DNA of 32,178 nt from Tidjanibacter sp. (GTDB lineage: Bacteria > Bacteroidota > Bacteroidia > Bacteroidales > Rikenellaceae): NCBI GenBank assembly GCA_017628305.1, contig JAGBZI010000037.1, positions 1 through 32,178 of the forward strand, read 5' to 3'. Numbering within the stretch: the stretch's first letter is position 1; each line of letters begins with the position of its first letter. The notes under the pieces were generated by a model. That model ran no database searches and was not told where the DNA came from. It saw only the letters and a program-made list of their open reading frames with translations. Position numbers and translations under genes: made by a program. This document shows positions 1 to 7,977 of this stretch, one piece after another.

Positions 1-908
1 AGTATGCCTGCTGTGGCGGCAAGTCCTGTGTAGCCACCCTCGTAGTCGGGGGCTATGGCGATGGCTTGTTGCAGTAGGTCGACTGTGGAGTGTGTGGCCG
101 TCTGTGGTGTTGCAGCCGTGGCGGTCTGTGCTATCGACCACTCCAGACCGTCGGGGCGATTGGAGGCCATGGGCGAGAGCACACCGCCAACGACGAGTGC
201 CGCGATGGCAAAGAGAATTGCAGTGCGTGTGGTGTTGGTACACAGCGCCTTGGTCTTTGTGTGGAGCAGGTAGAGCTGCGAGGGGGCACGACTAACCACT
301 ACGGCAAGGATGGCGCCCACTACAACTCCCTCGATGGCACCCAGCAAGAGGTGGATGGGGAGCATGGTGGTGGTAAACTCAGCCAAGGGGAGTGCTGCGC
401 CACCCGAGAGGGCATTCTCCGCTACCACACCCAGCGAGCCGAGTATTAACGCCAGAGCCGAGGCTACAACGGCTGAGCCGAACTGACGAGCCGCTGATGA
501 GCTATCGCCCACCAAAGGTTTGAATACCAATGGGTAAACTACAAGACAACTGATAGCGGCCATGTTGAGAATGTTGCACCCGAGGGCCATGAGTCCGCCG
601 TCTGCAAAGAGTAGTGCTTGGAGCGCCACCACCGACGAAAGGGTGAGGAAGCCAAGCCACGGGCCCAGCATGGCGGCGAGCAGTATGCCACCCACGAGGT
701 GGCCGCTACAACCGATTTCGGCAAGTGGATAGTTGACCATCTGGGCGGCAAATACAAAGGCGCCCAGAGCCCCTGCCAGAGGGAGTTTCTCGCGTGTGAA
801 CGAGCCATTTTTGCGCAGTTTTACTACGGCCCTCACGATGAGTGCTGCGGCCGCCACTCCGCCTACGATTGCAACCTCGGGGGAGATGAGATGATTAGGA
901 ATGTGCAT
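1..908 (-). CDS. Nickel/cobalt ECF transporter substrate-binding subunit NikM/CbiM with C-terminal PDGLE domain (3' end outside window)
   Basis: Reading the minus strand from the ATG at 908 gives 302 residues open to the window edge. The protein starts MHIPNHLISPE, the CbiM/NikM N-terminus in which the free amine, His2 and neighbouring groups bind Ni2+ or Co2+. Other family motifs seen are SGHLVGGILLAAMLGP (about residues 71-86), FADGGLMALGCNILNMA (about 100-116) and a late HLLLGAIEG segment, all within hydrophobic helices. Near residue 250 is SNRPDGLEWS, the PDGLE domain, which replaces separate CbiN/NikN proteins. About 50 residues follow it and the frame is still open. Its place directly behind the urease operon and urea transporter (44 bases after the latter) makes nickel the likelier metal; that is inference. 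Subunits CbiQ and CbiO would be expected just beyond the edge. The leader is very AT-rich. Confidence 0.9.
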   Translation of the reverse strand, partial: MHIPNHLISPEVAIVGGVAAAALIVRAVVKLRKNGSFTREKLPLAGALGAFVFAAQMVNYPLAEIGCSGHLVGGILLAAMLGPWLGFLTLSSVVALQALLFADGGLMALGCNILNMAAISCLVVYPLVFKPLVGDSSSAARQFGSAVVASALALILGSLGVVAENALSGGAALPLAEFTTTMLPIHLLLGAIEGVVVGAILAVVVSRAPSQLYLLHTKTKALCTNTTRTAILFAIAALVVGGVLSPMASNRPDGLEWSIAQTATAATPQTATHSTVDLLQQAIAIAPDYEGGYTGLAATAGI

Positions 909-952
909 AGGTCTTAAAGTTTTTAAGAATTTTTAATAAATTTTTAATAATT

Positions 953-1966
953 TTATAATTGGGGGCTATGTGGTTGTTGGTTTGTTGAGTGTCGTCGTCG
1001 GTGCCACGAAGAGTGGTCCTCGCCCTCGGCTTTGGAGTGGTCAAACTTCAGGAGTGGCAGCAGGAAGAGCCATGTGGCAAGGCAGAAGGGGGCGGTGAGT
1101 GCGGGGAGTCCCAGCGGCTCGAGCGCGAGGTTGAGGGCGGCCGCTCCGATGAGGGTCGCCACGGCACCCATCAGTGCCCACAGTGCCGAGCGCCACGAGG
1201 GACGGTAGAAGACACATCCAATGGCGAGAGCTGTGAGTGCAGGCGAGAAACCATAGAGTCCACTGCTGACAGCCACCTCCGAGCCACCCATGAGGAGTGC
1301 GCCATAGGTGCCCACGGCCGACCCAATAAAGGTCCACAGTGCGGCCCACGGAGAGCTCACCAGAAGTCCCACAAGGAAGAGTAGGCCCGTAACCCACGAG
1401 TCGATGAGCATAATCTGACTCACGCCCCTGAGAGGCCATACGAGTGCTTCCCAGAGTGAGCCGGGGGGTAGGGCAGCAATGTCGAAGTGGTGGATGGAGG
1501 GGAGCATGGGGTGGGAGAGCCCTACACCGTCGAGCCCCTCGAAGATGCGTGAGGAGGCCAACACCAGCCATGTGCAGAGCACAAAGGGGAAGGTGAAGGA
1601 GTTGGACTTGTGTACACCTCCCACATTGTTGAGTCCCTGACGCACCCAAGTGGTCATGGCCGAGGTGAAGATGAGCACTGCCCACGACAGCGGAGTGCTC
1701 CGCAGGAAGGTCATGGTGGCGATGCCCACAAGCACCCCGTTGAAGCCCCACAGACCCTCCTCGCCCTCCTCGCGCGGGAGGCCGAGAATGCAGCCCGTGA
1801 GGGTGGAGGTCACAAGACCCACAATAGCTCCCACAGCCACCTCGATGTGCCCTCCTGCTATTGCCCCCCAAAGGATGCCTGCAAGGATGAGCACACCCGT
1901 GGCGGCATTGGCTTGGAACATCACCTGTGAGGGGCCGCGGAGTAGCGAGATAATCATTCGTTTCAT
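953..1966 (-). CDS. Urea transporter (UT family)
   Basis: A 337-residue, highly hydrophobic membrane protein with the internal two-fold repeat of the urea transporter family. Half one has RGPSQVMFQANAATG (10-24) and GLWGFNGVLVGIA (71-83). Half two has LRGVSQIMLIDSWVTG (179-194) and GLYGFSPALTALA (236-248), with an LPPGSLWE stretch at 167-174 between them. The family forms trimeric urea channels in the inner membrane. It lies 39 bases after ureD on the same strand, so it probably belongs to the urease transcript and supplies substrate to the cytoplasmic enzyme. The last 30 residues are polar and basic with many His and Ser and are probably a cytoplasmic tail. The start ATG at 1966 gives a short N-terminus directly before the first repeat, as is usual. 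Confidence 0.93.
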   Translation of the reverse strand: MKRMIISLLRGPSQVMFQANAATGVLILAGILWGAIAGGHIEVAVGAIVGLVTSTLTGCILGLPREEGEEGLWGFNGVLVGIATMTFLRSTPLSWAVLIFTSAMTTWVRQGLNNVGGVHKSNSFTFPFVLCTWLVLASSRIFEGLDGVGLSHPMLPSIHHFDIAALPPGSLWEALVWPLRGVSQIMLIDSWVTGLLFLVGLLVSSPWAALWTFIGSAVGTYGALLMGGSEVAVSSGLYGFSPALTALAIGCVFYRPSWRSALWALMGAVATLIGAAALNLALEPLGLPALTAPFCLATWLFLLPLLKFDHSKAEGEDHSSWHRRRHSTNQQPHSPQL

Positions 1967-2005
1967 GTTGGTTGTTAATTGTTTATTAGTCCTTTGTTAG
2001 GTTGT

Positions 2006-2851
2006 CTATCGCCAAGGGAACTCGGCGGGGAGCGGCACCCCCTTCACCATTTTCCTCACCTCGGAGCAGAGCGCTCGCACGGCTGCCACGATGGGTTCCG
2101 AGTGGGGTGAGGTGAACCTCACAAGCAATCCGTTGCCATCCTTGAGGCGAGCCACACTCATCCGAGGGTCGGCTGTGGCTGTGGGGCATAGCAGGGTGTG
2201 GAGTCTGTCGGTGACCTCCTGTGGGGAGATTACAATCGCGGTGCCAAAGTGGTTGTGGCCCTCCTCCAAGCCCCACTCCGAGGGCGGAAGCAACGAGGGT
2301 ATGAGCCGCAGAGCTTCTCTCAGCACCACCTCGCCACTCGGCCTGCATACCACCGTGGAGAGAGCCAGAGAGTGGTAATCGAACCGCTCGCCGCTGTGCT
2401 CCCTGCCACACGCCACCACCTCCGAATAGAAGAGAGTGGCCGTGGGTGCCACCACAAGCTCTGTGGTGGAGGTGTAGCGCGAGCGGCTGCCGGGGATGAG
2501 GGGCCGAGGGAGCCATTCGAGGTAGGCGCCCTCGTCGAGCACAATGGTTTGGCGCATCTCTGCATCCCCTTGCTCCATGGTGGCTACAAGTGTTGCTGCA
2601 CCCGAAGAGATGTGGGCCATGGCCCCCTCACCCAGCTCCACACTCATGCTGTGGCGGTCGCCCTCCACATAGGGACCACCGGAGGAGAGTGTGTAGACGC
2701 AGGGGAGTGTGGGTAGCTCCTCGTCGAAGTAGAGGGCTTGCTGCACCACCAACGGCACCTCGCGGTGGAGGTGGCGGAGAACGGTGACCCCTCGGCTGTC
2801 GAGCTCGAAGCCCAGCTCCAGCACCCCGCATTTGCCAACAACCCCTCTCAT
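2006..2851 (-). CDS. ureD: Urease accessory protein UreD (UreH)
   Basis: 281 residues, the usual length for UreD. UreD binds the urease apoprotein and, with UreF and UreG, forms the complex that passes nickel into the active site. Visible family features are the beta-rich pattern with a [20 protein letters not shown] region near residues 61-80, the [10 protein letters not shown] stretch just after it, and an EWLPRPLIP segment (about residues 112-120), which corresponds to the conserved EWLPQ..I.. motif of the family. Its ATG overlaps the ureG stop by 4 bases (ATGA arrangement), which implies translational coupling. The gene order F-G-D places it last among the accessory genes, followed by the urea transporter. 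Confidence 0.95.
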   Translation of the reverse strand: MRGVVGKCGVLELGFELDSRGVTVLRHLHREVPLVVQQALYFDEELPTLPCVYTLSSGGPYVEGDRHSMSVELGEGAMAHISSGAATLVATMEQGDAEMRQTIVLDEGAYLEWLPRPLIPGSRSRYTSTTELVVAPTATLFYSEVVACGREHSGERFDYHSLALSTVVCRPSGEVVLREALRLIPSLLPPSEWGLEEGHNHFGTAIVISPQEVTDRLHTLLCPTATADPRMSVARLKDGNGLLVRFTSPHSEPIVAAVRALCSEVRKMVKGVPLPAEFPWR

Positions 2852-3483
2852 ACAGCCTTACGGTCGAAGAGTGCCATATTCTCGATGAGCTCCATGAGGG
2901 TGTCGATGCCCTCCCCTGTGAAACAGTTGGTCATGACGAATGGTTTCCCACCCCTCATCCACTCCGAATCGCGGCGCATCACCTCCAAGTCGGCCTTTAC
3001 ATAGGGGGCCAAATCGGTCTTGTTGATGACCAAAATGTCGCTCTGGGAGATGCCCGGGCCATCTTTGCGGGGAATCTTGTCGCCCGCGGCCACATCTATC
3101 ACATAGATGAAGAAGTCCACAAGGGCGGGCGAGAAGGTGAGTGTGAGGTTGTCGCCACCCGACTCGATGAAGAGTATGTCGGTGTCGGGGAAACGCTCCT
3201 CCATCTCCTCCACAGCTGCCAAGTTCATAGAGGGGTCCTCGCGCACGGCGGTGTGGGGACAAGCCCCCGTTTCGACTCCCGCAATGCGCTCCTCGGCGAG
3301 GGTGCCGCGCAATATGCGTCGCACATGCTGAGCATCCTCGGTGGTCACAATGTCGTTGGTGATAATCACCACCTTCAGTCCCCGCTCCAGCAGGCGCGGT
3401 GTGAGAGTCTCGATGAGGGCCGTTTTGCCCGATCCTACGGGGCCTCCGACCCCTATTCGACAGGTGTTTTTGTGTTGTATCAT
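2848..3483 (-). CDS. ureG: Urease accessory GTPase UreG
   Basis: 211 residues. UreG is the SIMIBI-class GTPase whose hydrolysis drives nickel delivery to urease. The P-loop [12 protein letters not shown] lies at about residues 15-26. The nickel-binding Cys-Pro-His motif is in [15 protein letters not shown] (about residues 71-85). The IESGGDNL switch region and the guanine-specificity motif NKTD (in [12 protein letters not shown]) are all intact. It begins 21 bases after the ureF stop and overlaps ureD by 4 bases. Nothing is missing or unusual, and the call is secure. Confidence 0.97.
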   Translation of the reverse strand: MIQHKNTCRIGVGGPVGSGKTALIETLTPRLLERGLKVVIITNDIVTTEDAQHVRRILRGTLAEERIAGVETGACPHTAVREDPSMNLAAVEEMEERFPDTDILFIESGGDNLTLTFSPALVDFFIYVIDVAAGDKIPRKDGPGISQSDILVINKTDLAPYVKADLEVMRRDSEWMRGGKPFVMTNCFTGEGIDTLMELIENMALFDRKAV

Positions 3484-3504
3484 CGCTGTTGCACTTAAGG
3501 TTGT

Positions 3505-4206
3505 TTAGTTCATAAATAGTCGTCCTCGGCCATGCTCATGGAGCGAGGCTGTGAGTTCCAGCGTGGGCGAGAAACTCGTCATCTGCTCCAACGATAGCTC
3601 GCGATAGCGGTCGTAGAGCCTCTCGCACAGAGGTGCAAGACGGTAGATGATGCGCTGGGTGTCGAAGTGCGACAGGCGCATCAAGCGCAGCGAGGCGGCT
3701 ACGATGGTGCTTGCTACCCCATAGAGGTGGGCCGCAAAGAGGGCCTCCTCACCCGTGGAGAGTGCCACCCCTGCCACGGCTTGAGCCACAGGGTAGGTGC
3801 ATGGGGTGACCCCCTCGGTTGCCCAACGGCGGAACTCGGTGGTGAGAGGTGTCGGGCAGATGGAGCAGAGAAGGTCGGCCAGTCGGCGACCCATCTTGAG
3901 GGTCATAGCCCTCTGCTCCTCGCCGCTCTTGAAGCTCGCTACACGGTGGTCGGCATCCACAAGCCTCGAGTGGTCGCCCATAGTGGCGGCACGGAAGGCC
4001 TCCAAGAGGGCTACGCCATCGCACTCGGCGGCATTGTGGAGCGCCCGTGTGGTGTACCTCTCGACTCCCTCGACATCGCTCACCATCCCTTGCTCCACGG
4101 CTGCTTCCAGCCCCAGCGAGAAGCTGAACCCACCCACCGGCAGGGCGCTGTCGGAGAGCTGGGAGAGCCGAAAGAGCGAGAGCAGCGTGTGGGTGTCGTT
4201 ACACAT
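3505..4206 (-). CDS. ureF: Urease accessory protein UreF
   Basis: 233 residues, all-helical by composition. UreF sits between UreD and UreG in the activation complex. The family signature near the N-terminus is clear: LSDSALPVGGFSFSLGLEAAVE at about residues 17-38. The central TYPVAQAVAGVALS region and C-terminal half also resemble the family. The ATG at 4206 overlaps the end of ureE by 8 bases, so the two are likely translationally coupled, and the His-rich tail of UreE is encoded right up to this junction. No alternative function is plausible in this operon. Confidence 0.94.
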   Translation of the reverse strand: MCNDTHTLLSLFRLSQLSDSALPVGGFSFSLGLEAAVEQGMVSDVEGVERYTTRALHNAAECDGVALLEAFRAATMGDHSRLVDADHRVASFKSGEEQRAMTLKMGRRLADLLCSICPTPLTTEFRRWATEGVTPCTYPVAQAVAGVALSTGEEALFAAHLYGVASTIVAASLRLMRLSHFDTQRIIYRLAPLCERLYDRYRELSLEQMTSFSPTLELTASLHEHGRGRLFMN

Positions 4207-4810
4207 AGTCGTTCAGGTGCTGATGTGGTGAGTGGAGGTGGTGGTCGTGTGGAGCGTGGTTGTGTGACGAGTGGTCCTCGGGGGCGGTGGCTCCAAACAG
4301 GCGGCGTATCTCACTCGGCGACAGGTAGGGTATGAGTTCGCTTCCGGGGTGGAACGAAAACTCTATGCCCTCGAAATTGTGGGTGCGCATCACACTGAGC
4401 ATCACCTTCTTGTCTACGGTGAGCGGCACCAGCAGCGAGTCGCCCCTCTGGAGCACAGCCCAATGTTGGTTGCCGAGTGCGTGGCCCAGCTCGATGGCGG
4501 TGGCGGTGGCCTCGTGCTGCGACTTGTGGGCAAGGCCGCTGAGGTTGACTACCATCACATCTCCCAACCGCAGTCGTATGACGGCGGCTCGTTGCTCCGC
4601 AGGGTCGTAGGCTATGATGTCGCCGTCGGTGAGTTTCACACCCCGCTTGAAGGCCATGGGGTAGGGCTTGCCGCTTGTCCCCATGGCCAACAGGCGGCTC
4701 TTCTGTGCGTTCCACTGGTCGAGTTCGATGTAGTCGATGGAGGCACCGAGGAGCCTCTTGCTCCACTCCTTGGAGTGGCTGTTGCCGAGTATTTTTGTGT
4801 AGATATCCAT
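4199..4810 (-). CDS. ureE: Urease accessory nickel chaperone UreE with His-rich tail
   Basis: 203 residues. UreE is a dimeric nickel-binding metallochaperone that hands Ni2+ to UreG. The N-terminal peptide-binding domain and the C-terminal metal-binding domain are both present; the latter has GHALGNQHWAV at about residues 129-139. The C-terminus carries nine histidines in about 25 residues (APEDHSSHNHAPHDHHLH and onward), the kind of poly-His tail that lets some UreE proteins hold several nickel ions. It lies 13 bases after ureC and overlaps ureF by 8 bases. Family length is usually 150-200, so the tail accounts for the upper-range size. Confidence 0.95.
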   Translation of the reverse strand: MDIYTKILGNSHSKEWSKRLLGASIDYIELDQWNAQKSRLLAMGTSGKPYPMAFKRGVKLTDGDIIAYDPAEQRAAVIRLRLGDVMVVNLSGLAHKSQHEATATAIELGHALGNQHWAVLQRGDSLLVPLTVDKKVMLSVMRTHNFEGIEFSFHPGSELIPYLSPSEIRRLFGATAPEDHSSHNHAPHDHHLHSPHQHLNDYV

Positions 4811-4823
4811 TGCCGGGGGGGTG

Positions 4824-6545
4824 TTATGAGAACCAGTAGAGTTGTCCGAGGGGGAACGACTTTGCGGGGGCTATGTTGACCTCCTCGCCGTCGATTCTCA
4901 CATGGAAGTTCTCGGGGTTTACCTCAATGAGTGGGGTGGCACCATTGAGCACCAAGTGCTCCTTGTTGATGTGGCGGGTGGCGCCGACGGCCATCAGATT
5001 GCGCTTCAGGCAGAGGCGCTCGCGCAGTCCACCCTCGAGTGCTGCCCTCGAAGTGAATGTCCAACATGTGGCGGGGAGTGCTCCGCCGAAGGCCCCAAAC
5101 ATCGGGCGATAGATGATGGGTTGGGGCGTTGGGAGCGAGGCGTTGGGGTCGCCCATCAGCGACCACGAAATCATGCCTCCCTTGATGACCATTTTGGGCT
5201 TGGCGCCAAACATCGCGGGCTCCCACAACACCAAATCTGCCACCTTGCCCACCTCCACCGAGCCGAAACGCTCCGAGATACCGAAGGTGATGGCGGGGTT
5301 GATGGTGACCTTGGCTATGTAGCGGCGCACACGGAAGTTGTCGTTGCCCGGAGCATCTTCGGGGAGTTTCCCTCGGCGGTTTTTCATAACGCAGGCGGTC
5401 TGCACAGCCCTCACAAAGTTTTCGCCCACGCGACCCATGGCCTGCGAGTCCGACGAAATCATCGAGATGACGCCCATGTCGTGGAGCACATTCTCGGCCG
5501 CCTGTGTGTCGGGCCTCACACGGCTCTCGGCAAAGGCCACATCGGAGGGTATCTTGGGGTTGAGATTATGGCACACCATAATCATGTCGAACAGCTCCGC
5601 TTGGGAGTTGACACCATAGGGGAGCGTAGGGTTGGTGGAGGAGGGGAGCACATTCGGCTCGCCCGCTACACGCAGCAGGTCGGGGGCGTGTCCACCTCCG
5701 GCACCTTCGGTGTGGTAGGTGTGGATGGCTCGGCCGTTTATGGCGGCAATGGTGTCCTCCACGAATCCTCCCTCGTTGAGGGTGTCGGTGTGGAGCGCTA
5801 CCTGCACATCGTAGTGTTCGGCAGCTCTCAGGGCTGTGTCGATAGCTTTGGGGGTGGAGCCCCAATCCTCGTGAACCTTGAGGCCCATCACACCCCTCTC
5901 GATTTGCTCGGCCAGAGGGTCGAATGTGGAGCAGTTGCCCTTGCCGAGGAGGCCTATGTTGATGGGGAGCCCCTCGGCTGCGCGGAGCATGGTGTCGATG
6001 TTCCAGTTGCCGGAGGTGATGGTGGTGCCGTTTGTTCCGTCGGTGGGGCCTATGCCGCCACCTATGAGGGTGGTGATGCCACCCGAGAGGGCCGCCTCGG
6101 TCTGCTGGGGTGAGATGATGTGGATGTGGCCGTCGATGCCGCCGGCGGTGAGGATGAGGTGCTCACCACTAATGGCGTCGGTGGCGGGGCCTGTGACGAG
6201 CGTGGGGGTCACCCCATCCATTGTGTTGGGGTTGCCCGCCTTGCCGATGCCCACGATGATGCCATCTTTGATGCCCACATCGGCCTTCACGATGCCCAAC
6301 ACGGCGTCGATGATGGTGACATTGGTGATAATAAGGTCGGGCGAACCACTCTGTGAGGTGGCAGTGTTGTCGAGTCCCATGCCGTCGCGGAGGGTTTTTC
6401 CGCCGCCGTAGATAACCTCGTCGCCCGAGGGGCCGCGCAGGTCGCGCTCAATCTCAACCCAAAGGTCGCTGTTGGCCAATCTTATTTTGTCGCCCACTGT
6501 GGGGCCATAGAGGTCGTTGTACTGTTTTCGAGATATCTGTGCCAT
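4824..6545 (-). CDS. ureC: Urease alpha subunit UreC (catalytic)
   Basis: 573 residues from the ATG at 6545. This start gives the classic [21 protein letters not shown]-terminus; the frame stays open a further 42 codons into ureB, but those codons are not urease-like. UreC hydrolyses urea to ammonia and carbamate at a di-nickel centre. All key residues can be placed: nickel ligands His140 and His142 (GHIH), carbamylated Lys223 and His225 (GLKVHEDWG), His252, His278 and Asp366 ([12 protein letters not shown]). The active-site flap Cys325-His326 is in MVCHNLNP. The residue after the catalytic His is Asn rather than the His of Klebsiella and Helicobacter enzymes, which should be harmless. It follows ureB by 10 bases. 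Confidence 0.98.
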   Translation of the reverse strand: MAQISRKQYNDLYGPTVGDKIRLANSDLWVEIERDLRGPSGDEVIYGGGKTLRDGMGLDNTATSQSGSPDLIITNVTIIDAVLGIVKADVGIKDGIIVGIGKAGNPNTMDGVTPTLVTGPATDAISGEHLILTAGGIDGHIHIISPQQTEAALSGGITTLIGGGIGPTDGTNGTTITSGNWNIDTMLRAAEGLPINIGLLGKGNCSTFDPLAEQIERGVMGLKVHEDWGSTPKAIDTALRAAEHYDVQVALHTDTLNEGGFVEDTIAAINGRAIHTYHTEGAGGGHAPDLLRVAGEPNVLPSSTNPTLPYGVNSQAELFDMIMVCHNLNPKIPSDVAFAESRVRPDTQAAENVLHDMGVISMISSDSQAMGRVGENFVRAVQTACVMKNRRGKLPEDAPGNDNFRVRRYIAKVTINPAITFGISERFGSVEVGKVADLVLWEPAMFGAKPKMVIKGGMISWSLMGDPNASLPTPQPIIYRPMFGAFGGALPATCWTFTSRAALEGGLRERLCLKRNLMAVGATRHINKEHLVLNGATPLIEVNPENFHVRIDGEEVNIAPAKSFPLGQLYWFS

Positions 6546-6555
6546 TGTATTTATG

Positions 6556-6999
6556 CTATTGTTTCGTTGTTTTAAAACCTCGTTTTGCTGCTTTGCGGAG
6601 TGCTTTGTCGAGCACCGGATAGTAGGTGGGGGTGCTCTCCGTACCTGCAAATCCACCCACAAGGCCTGCAAAACCTATCACACGCTGTTTGCCGCCAAAG
6701 GGGACCAGCTCCACACTCTTCTCATCGCCTGCCTCAAAGCGGATAGCGGTGGTTGCAGGGATGTTGAGGTGGTGGCCGAAGGCCGCGCGGCGGTCGAATT
6801 CGAGGTAGCGATTGACCTCGAAGAAGTGGTAGTGGGAGCCCACCTGTATGGGCCTGTCGCCCGTGTTGCGCACCTTGAGGGTGACAACCTTCTTGTTGGC
6901 GTTGTACTCAATGGGGCTCTCGGCGAGCACCACTCCGCCTACGGGGGCCTGTGGGGCGGCGCAACAAGTTGTGCAACTCTTCTGTTCTTTAGTGTTCAT
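6556..6999 (-). CDS. ureB: Urease beta subunit UreB with Cys-containing N-terminal extension
   Basis: 147 residues. UreB is the small structural subunit that packs with UreA and UreC in the urease trimer. The typical core is [19 protein letters not shown] through [24 protein letters not shown], then [27 protein letters not shown] (about residues 19-126). Before the core is a short leader of about 18 residues, [11 protein letters not shown], with three cysteines (9, 12, 13); most UreB proteins start directly at the core. After it is a C-terminal tail of about 30 residues ending in basic residues. It lies 27 bases after ureA and 10 before ureC. Confidence 0.96.
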   Translation of the reverse strand: MNTKEQKSCTTCCAAPQAPVGGVVLAESPIEYNANKKVVTLKVRNTGDRPIQVGSHYHFFEVNRYLEFDRRAAFGHHLNIPATTAIRFEAGDEKSVELVPFGGKQRVIGFAGLVGGFAGTESTPTYYPVLDKALRKAAKRGFKTTKQ

Positions 7000-7026
7000 A
7001 GCCTATGGTTTTAATGGATAATTGGA

Positions 7027-7329
7027 TTATTTGATTGGATTGTGGATGCTCACAAGGCGGCTGCCGTCGGTGAAGACCGCCTCCACTTGGAGCAACCCTA
7101 TCATGTCTGCCACCCCCTCCATCACATCTTCGCGGGTGAGGGCCGAGGCAGCTGTGGTCATCACCTGCTCCACACTCATCCCTTCGCGGGCGCCCTCAAG
7201 GGCTGTGCAGGTGATGTAGGCCACAGCCTCCGGATGGTTGAGTTTGAGCCCTTTGGCTTTGCGCCTCTCGGCAATGAGTCCCATGGTGAGCAGCAGGAGT
7301 TTGTCTTGTTCTCTCGGTGTTAAATGCAT
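7027..7329 (-). CDS. ureA: Urease gamma subunit UreA
   Basis: 100 residues, the standard length. UreA is the smallest structural subunit of urease. The sequence [17 protein letters not shown], then [18 protein letters not shown] and the C-terminal [24 protein letters not shown] ending match the family throughout. It is the first gene of the urease operon, and a divergent gene (crcB) starts 160 bases away. No canonical Bacteroidota promoter (TTTG-N19-TAnnTTTG) was found on the minus strand between the two genes, so how the operon is started is not evident from sequence. Confidence 0.97.
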   Translation of the reverse strand: MHLTPREQDKLLLLTMGLIAERRKAKGLKLNHPEAVAYITCTALEGAREGMSVEQVMTTAASALTREDVMEGVADMIGLLQVEAVFTDGSRLVSIHNPIK

Positions 7330-7334
7330 AGTAG

Positions 7335-7365
7335 GTTGGTTTTGGTGAATAAAAGTTTAACTTTG
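7335..7365 (+). promoter_or_regulatory. Bacteroidota-type promoter for crcB
   Basis: TAACTTTG at 7358-7365 matches the TAnnTTTG -7 box exactly. GTTG at 7335-7338, 19 bases upstream, is a one-mismatch -33 box. Transcription would begin near 7371, giving an RNA leader of about 115 bases before the preferred crcB start. Confidence 0.6.
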
Positions 7366-7370
7366 TGTTC

Positions 7371-7488
7371 GATTTCGGAAGAGCACATTGAGTAGTTGCA
7401 AAAGCCTTGCCAAAGCATGCCCCTTTTGGGCACGAATATTGCCGCCCCTCTATCCGAAAAATGTGTGACACCAAAACCTGAATTTCGT
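7371..7488 (+). other. Potentially structured crcB leader RNA
   Basis: The leader contains TTTCGGA (7373-7379) complementary to TCCGAAA (7453-7459), which could close a long-range stem. Inside it two mutually exclusive hairpins can form: TGCCC/GGGCA (7418-7422 with 7428-7432) or CAAAAG/CTTTTG (7399-7404 with 7423-7428). The conserved core of the known fluoride (crcB-motif) riboswitch is not visible. The pairing is seen in sequence; any regulatory role is inference. Confidence 0.3.
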
Positions 7489-7860
7489 ATGTTAAAGATG
7501 ATGTTACTTGCCGGTTGCGGCGGATTTGTGGGCACGGCCCTGAGGTTTCTCACCGGTAAACTGTGTGCCCAAATCCACCTTGGCGGCTTCCCTCTGGGTA
7601 CCTTTGCGGTGAATATTGTGGGTAGTTTTCTGATAGGTGTGCTCTTTGGGTTGGCCGAGGAGCGAGGATTGTTGGGCCCTGCGGCGAGTGCGGTGCTTAT
7701 CACGGGCTTCTGCGGCGGCTTCACCACCTTCTCCACCTTTGCCGACGACATCTTCCTGTTGCTCCAGAGGGGGCAATGGGGGATGTTTGCCACCTATGTG
7801 GCGGGTAGTGTTGCCCTCGGTGTGGCAATGGTGTGGCTCGGACGGACCATGGTGAAATGA
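7489..7860 (+). CDS. crcB: Fluoride ion exporter CrcB (Fluc)
   Basis: 123 residues from the ATG at 7489. CrcB/Fluc forms dual-topology dimeric fluoride channels that expel F- from the cytoplasm. Family motifs present: GGFVGTALRF near the N-terminus, GTFAVNIVGSFLIG in the second helix and GFCGGFTTFSTFADD in the third, followed by a fourth helix. The frame is open 31 codons further upstream, but that extension is hydrophilic, lacks family similarity and lies in the promoter leader, so the internal ATG is preferred (the ATG at 7498 is also possible). It is transcribed away from the urease operon and ends at a strong hairpin. Confidence 0.93.
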   Translation: MLKMMLLAGCGGFVGTALRFLTGKLCAQIHLGGFPLGTFAVNIVGSFLIGVLFGLAEERGLLGPAASAVLITGFCGGFTTFSTFADDIFLLLQRGQWGMFATYVAGSVALGVAMVWLGRTMVK

Positions 7861-7880
7861 GCCCACGAGGCTGAATAACG

Positions 7881-7915
7881 AAAGAGGGATGGCTAATTCG
7901 TAGTCATCCCTCTTT
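7881..7915 (+). terminator. Terminator hairpin between convergent crcB and porin genes
   Basis: AAAGAGGGATG (7881-7891) pairs perfectly with CATCCCTCTTT (7905-7915); four more inner pairs, including one G-T, extend the stem to about 15 bp with a loop of 5. T-runs on both sides are weak (GGTTTTG on plus). It lies between two converging genes and probably serves both directions. Confidence 0.75.
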
Positions 7916-7977
7916 GGTTTTGTCTGCAATCCAAGCTCAGCCCTAATAGCCCTGCAAAATATCCAACCCCCCATCAC

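Noticed and set aside
6546..6671. 42-codon N-terminal extension of ureC
   Set aside because: It lies inside ureB and is not urease-like; the ATG at 6545 gives the standard N-terminus.
7396..7488. 31-codon N-terminal extension of crcB
   Set aside because: Hydrophilic, not in the family, and coincides with the leader region; the internal ATG gives the standard length.
7371..7488. Known fluoride riboswitch before crcB
   Set aside because: The conserved segments of the crcB motif (such as the GATGG-type start and CTGATG-type end) are not present.
7330..7488. Canonical promoter for ureA on the minus strand
   Set aside because: The closest string (ATGCTTTG, 7418-7411) misses the required TA and has no TTTG at the right distance; no other candidate is convincing.
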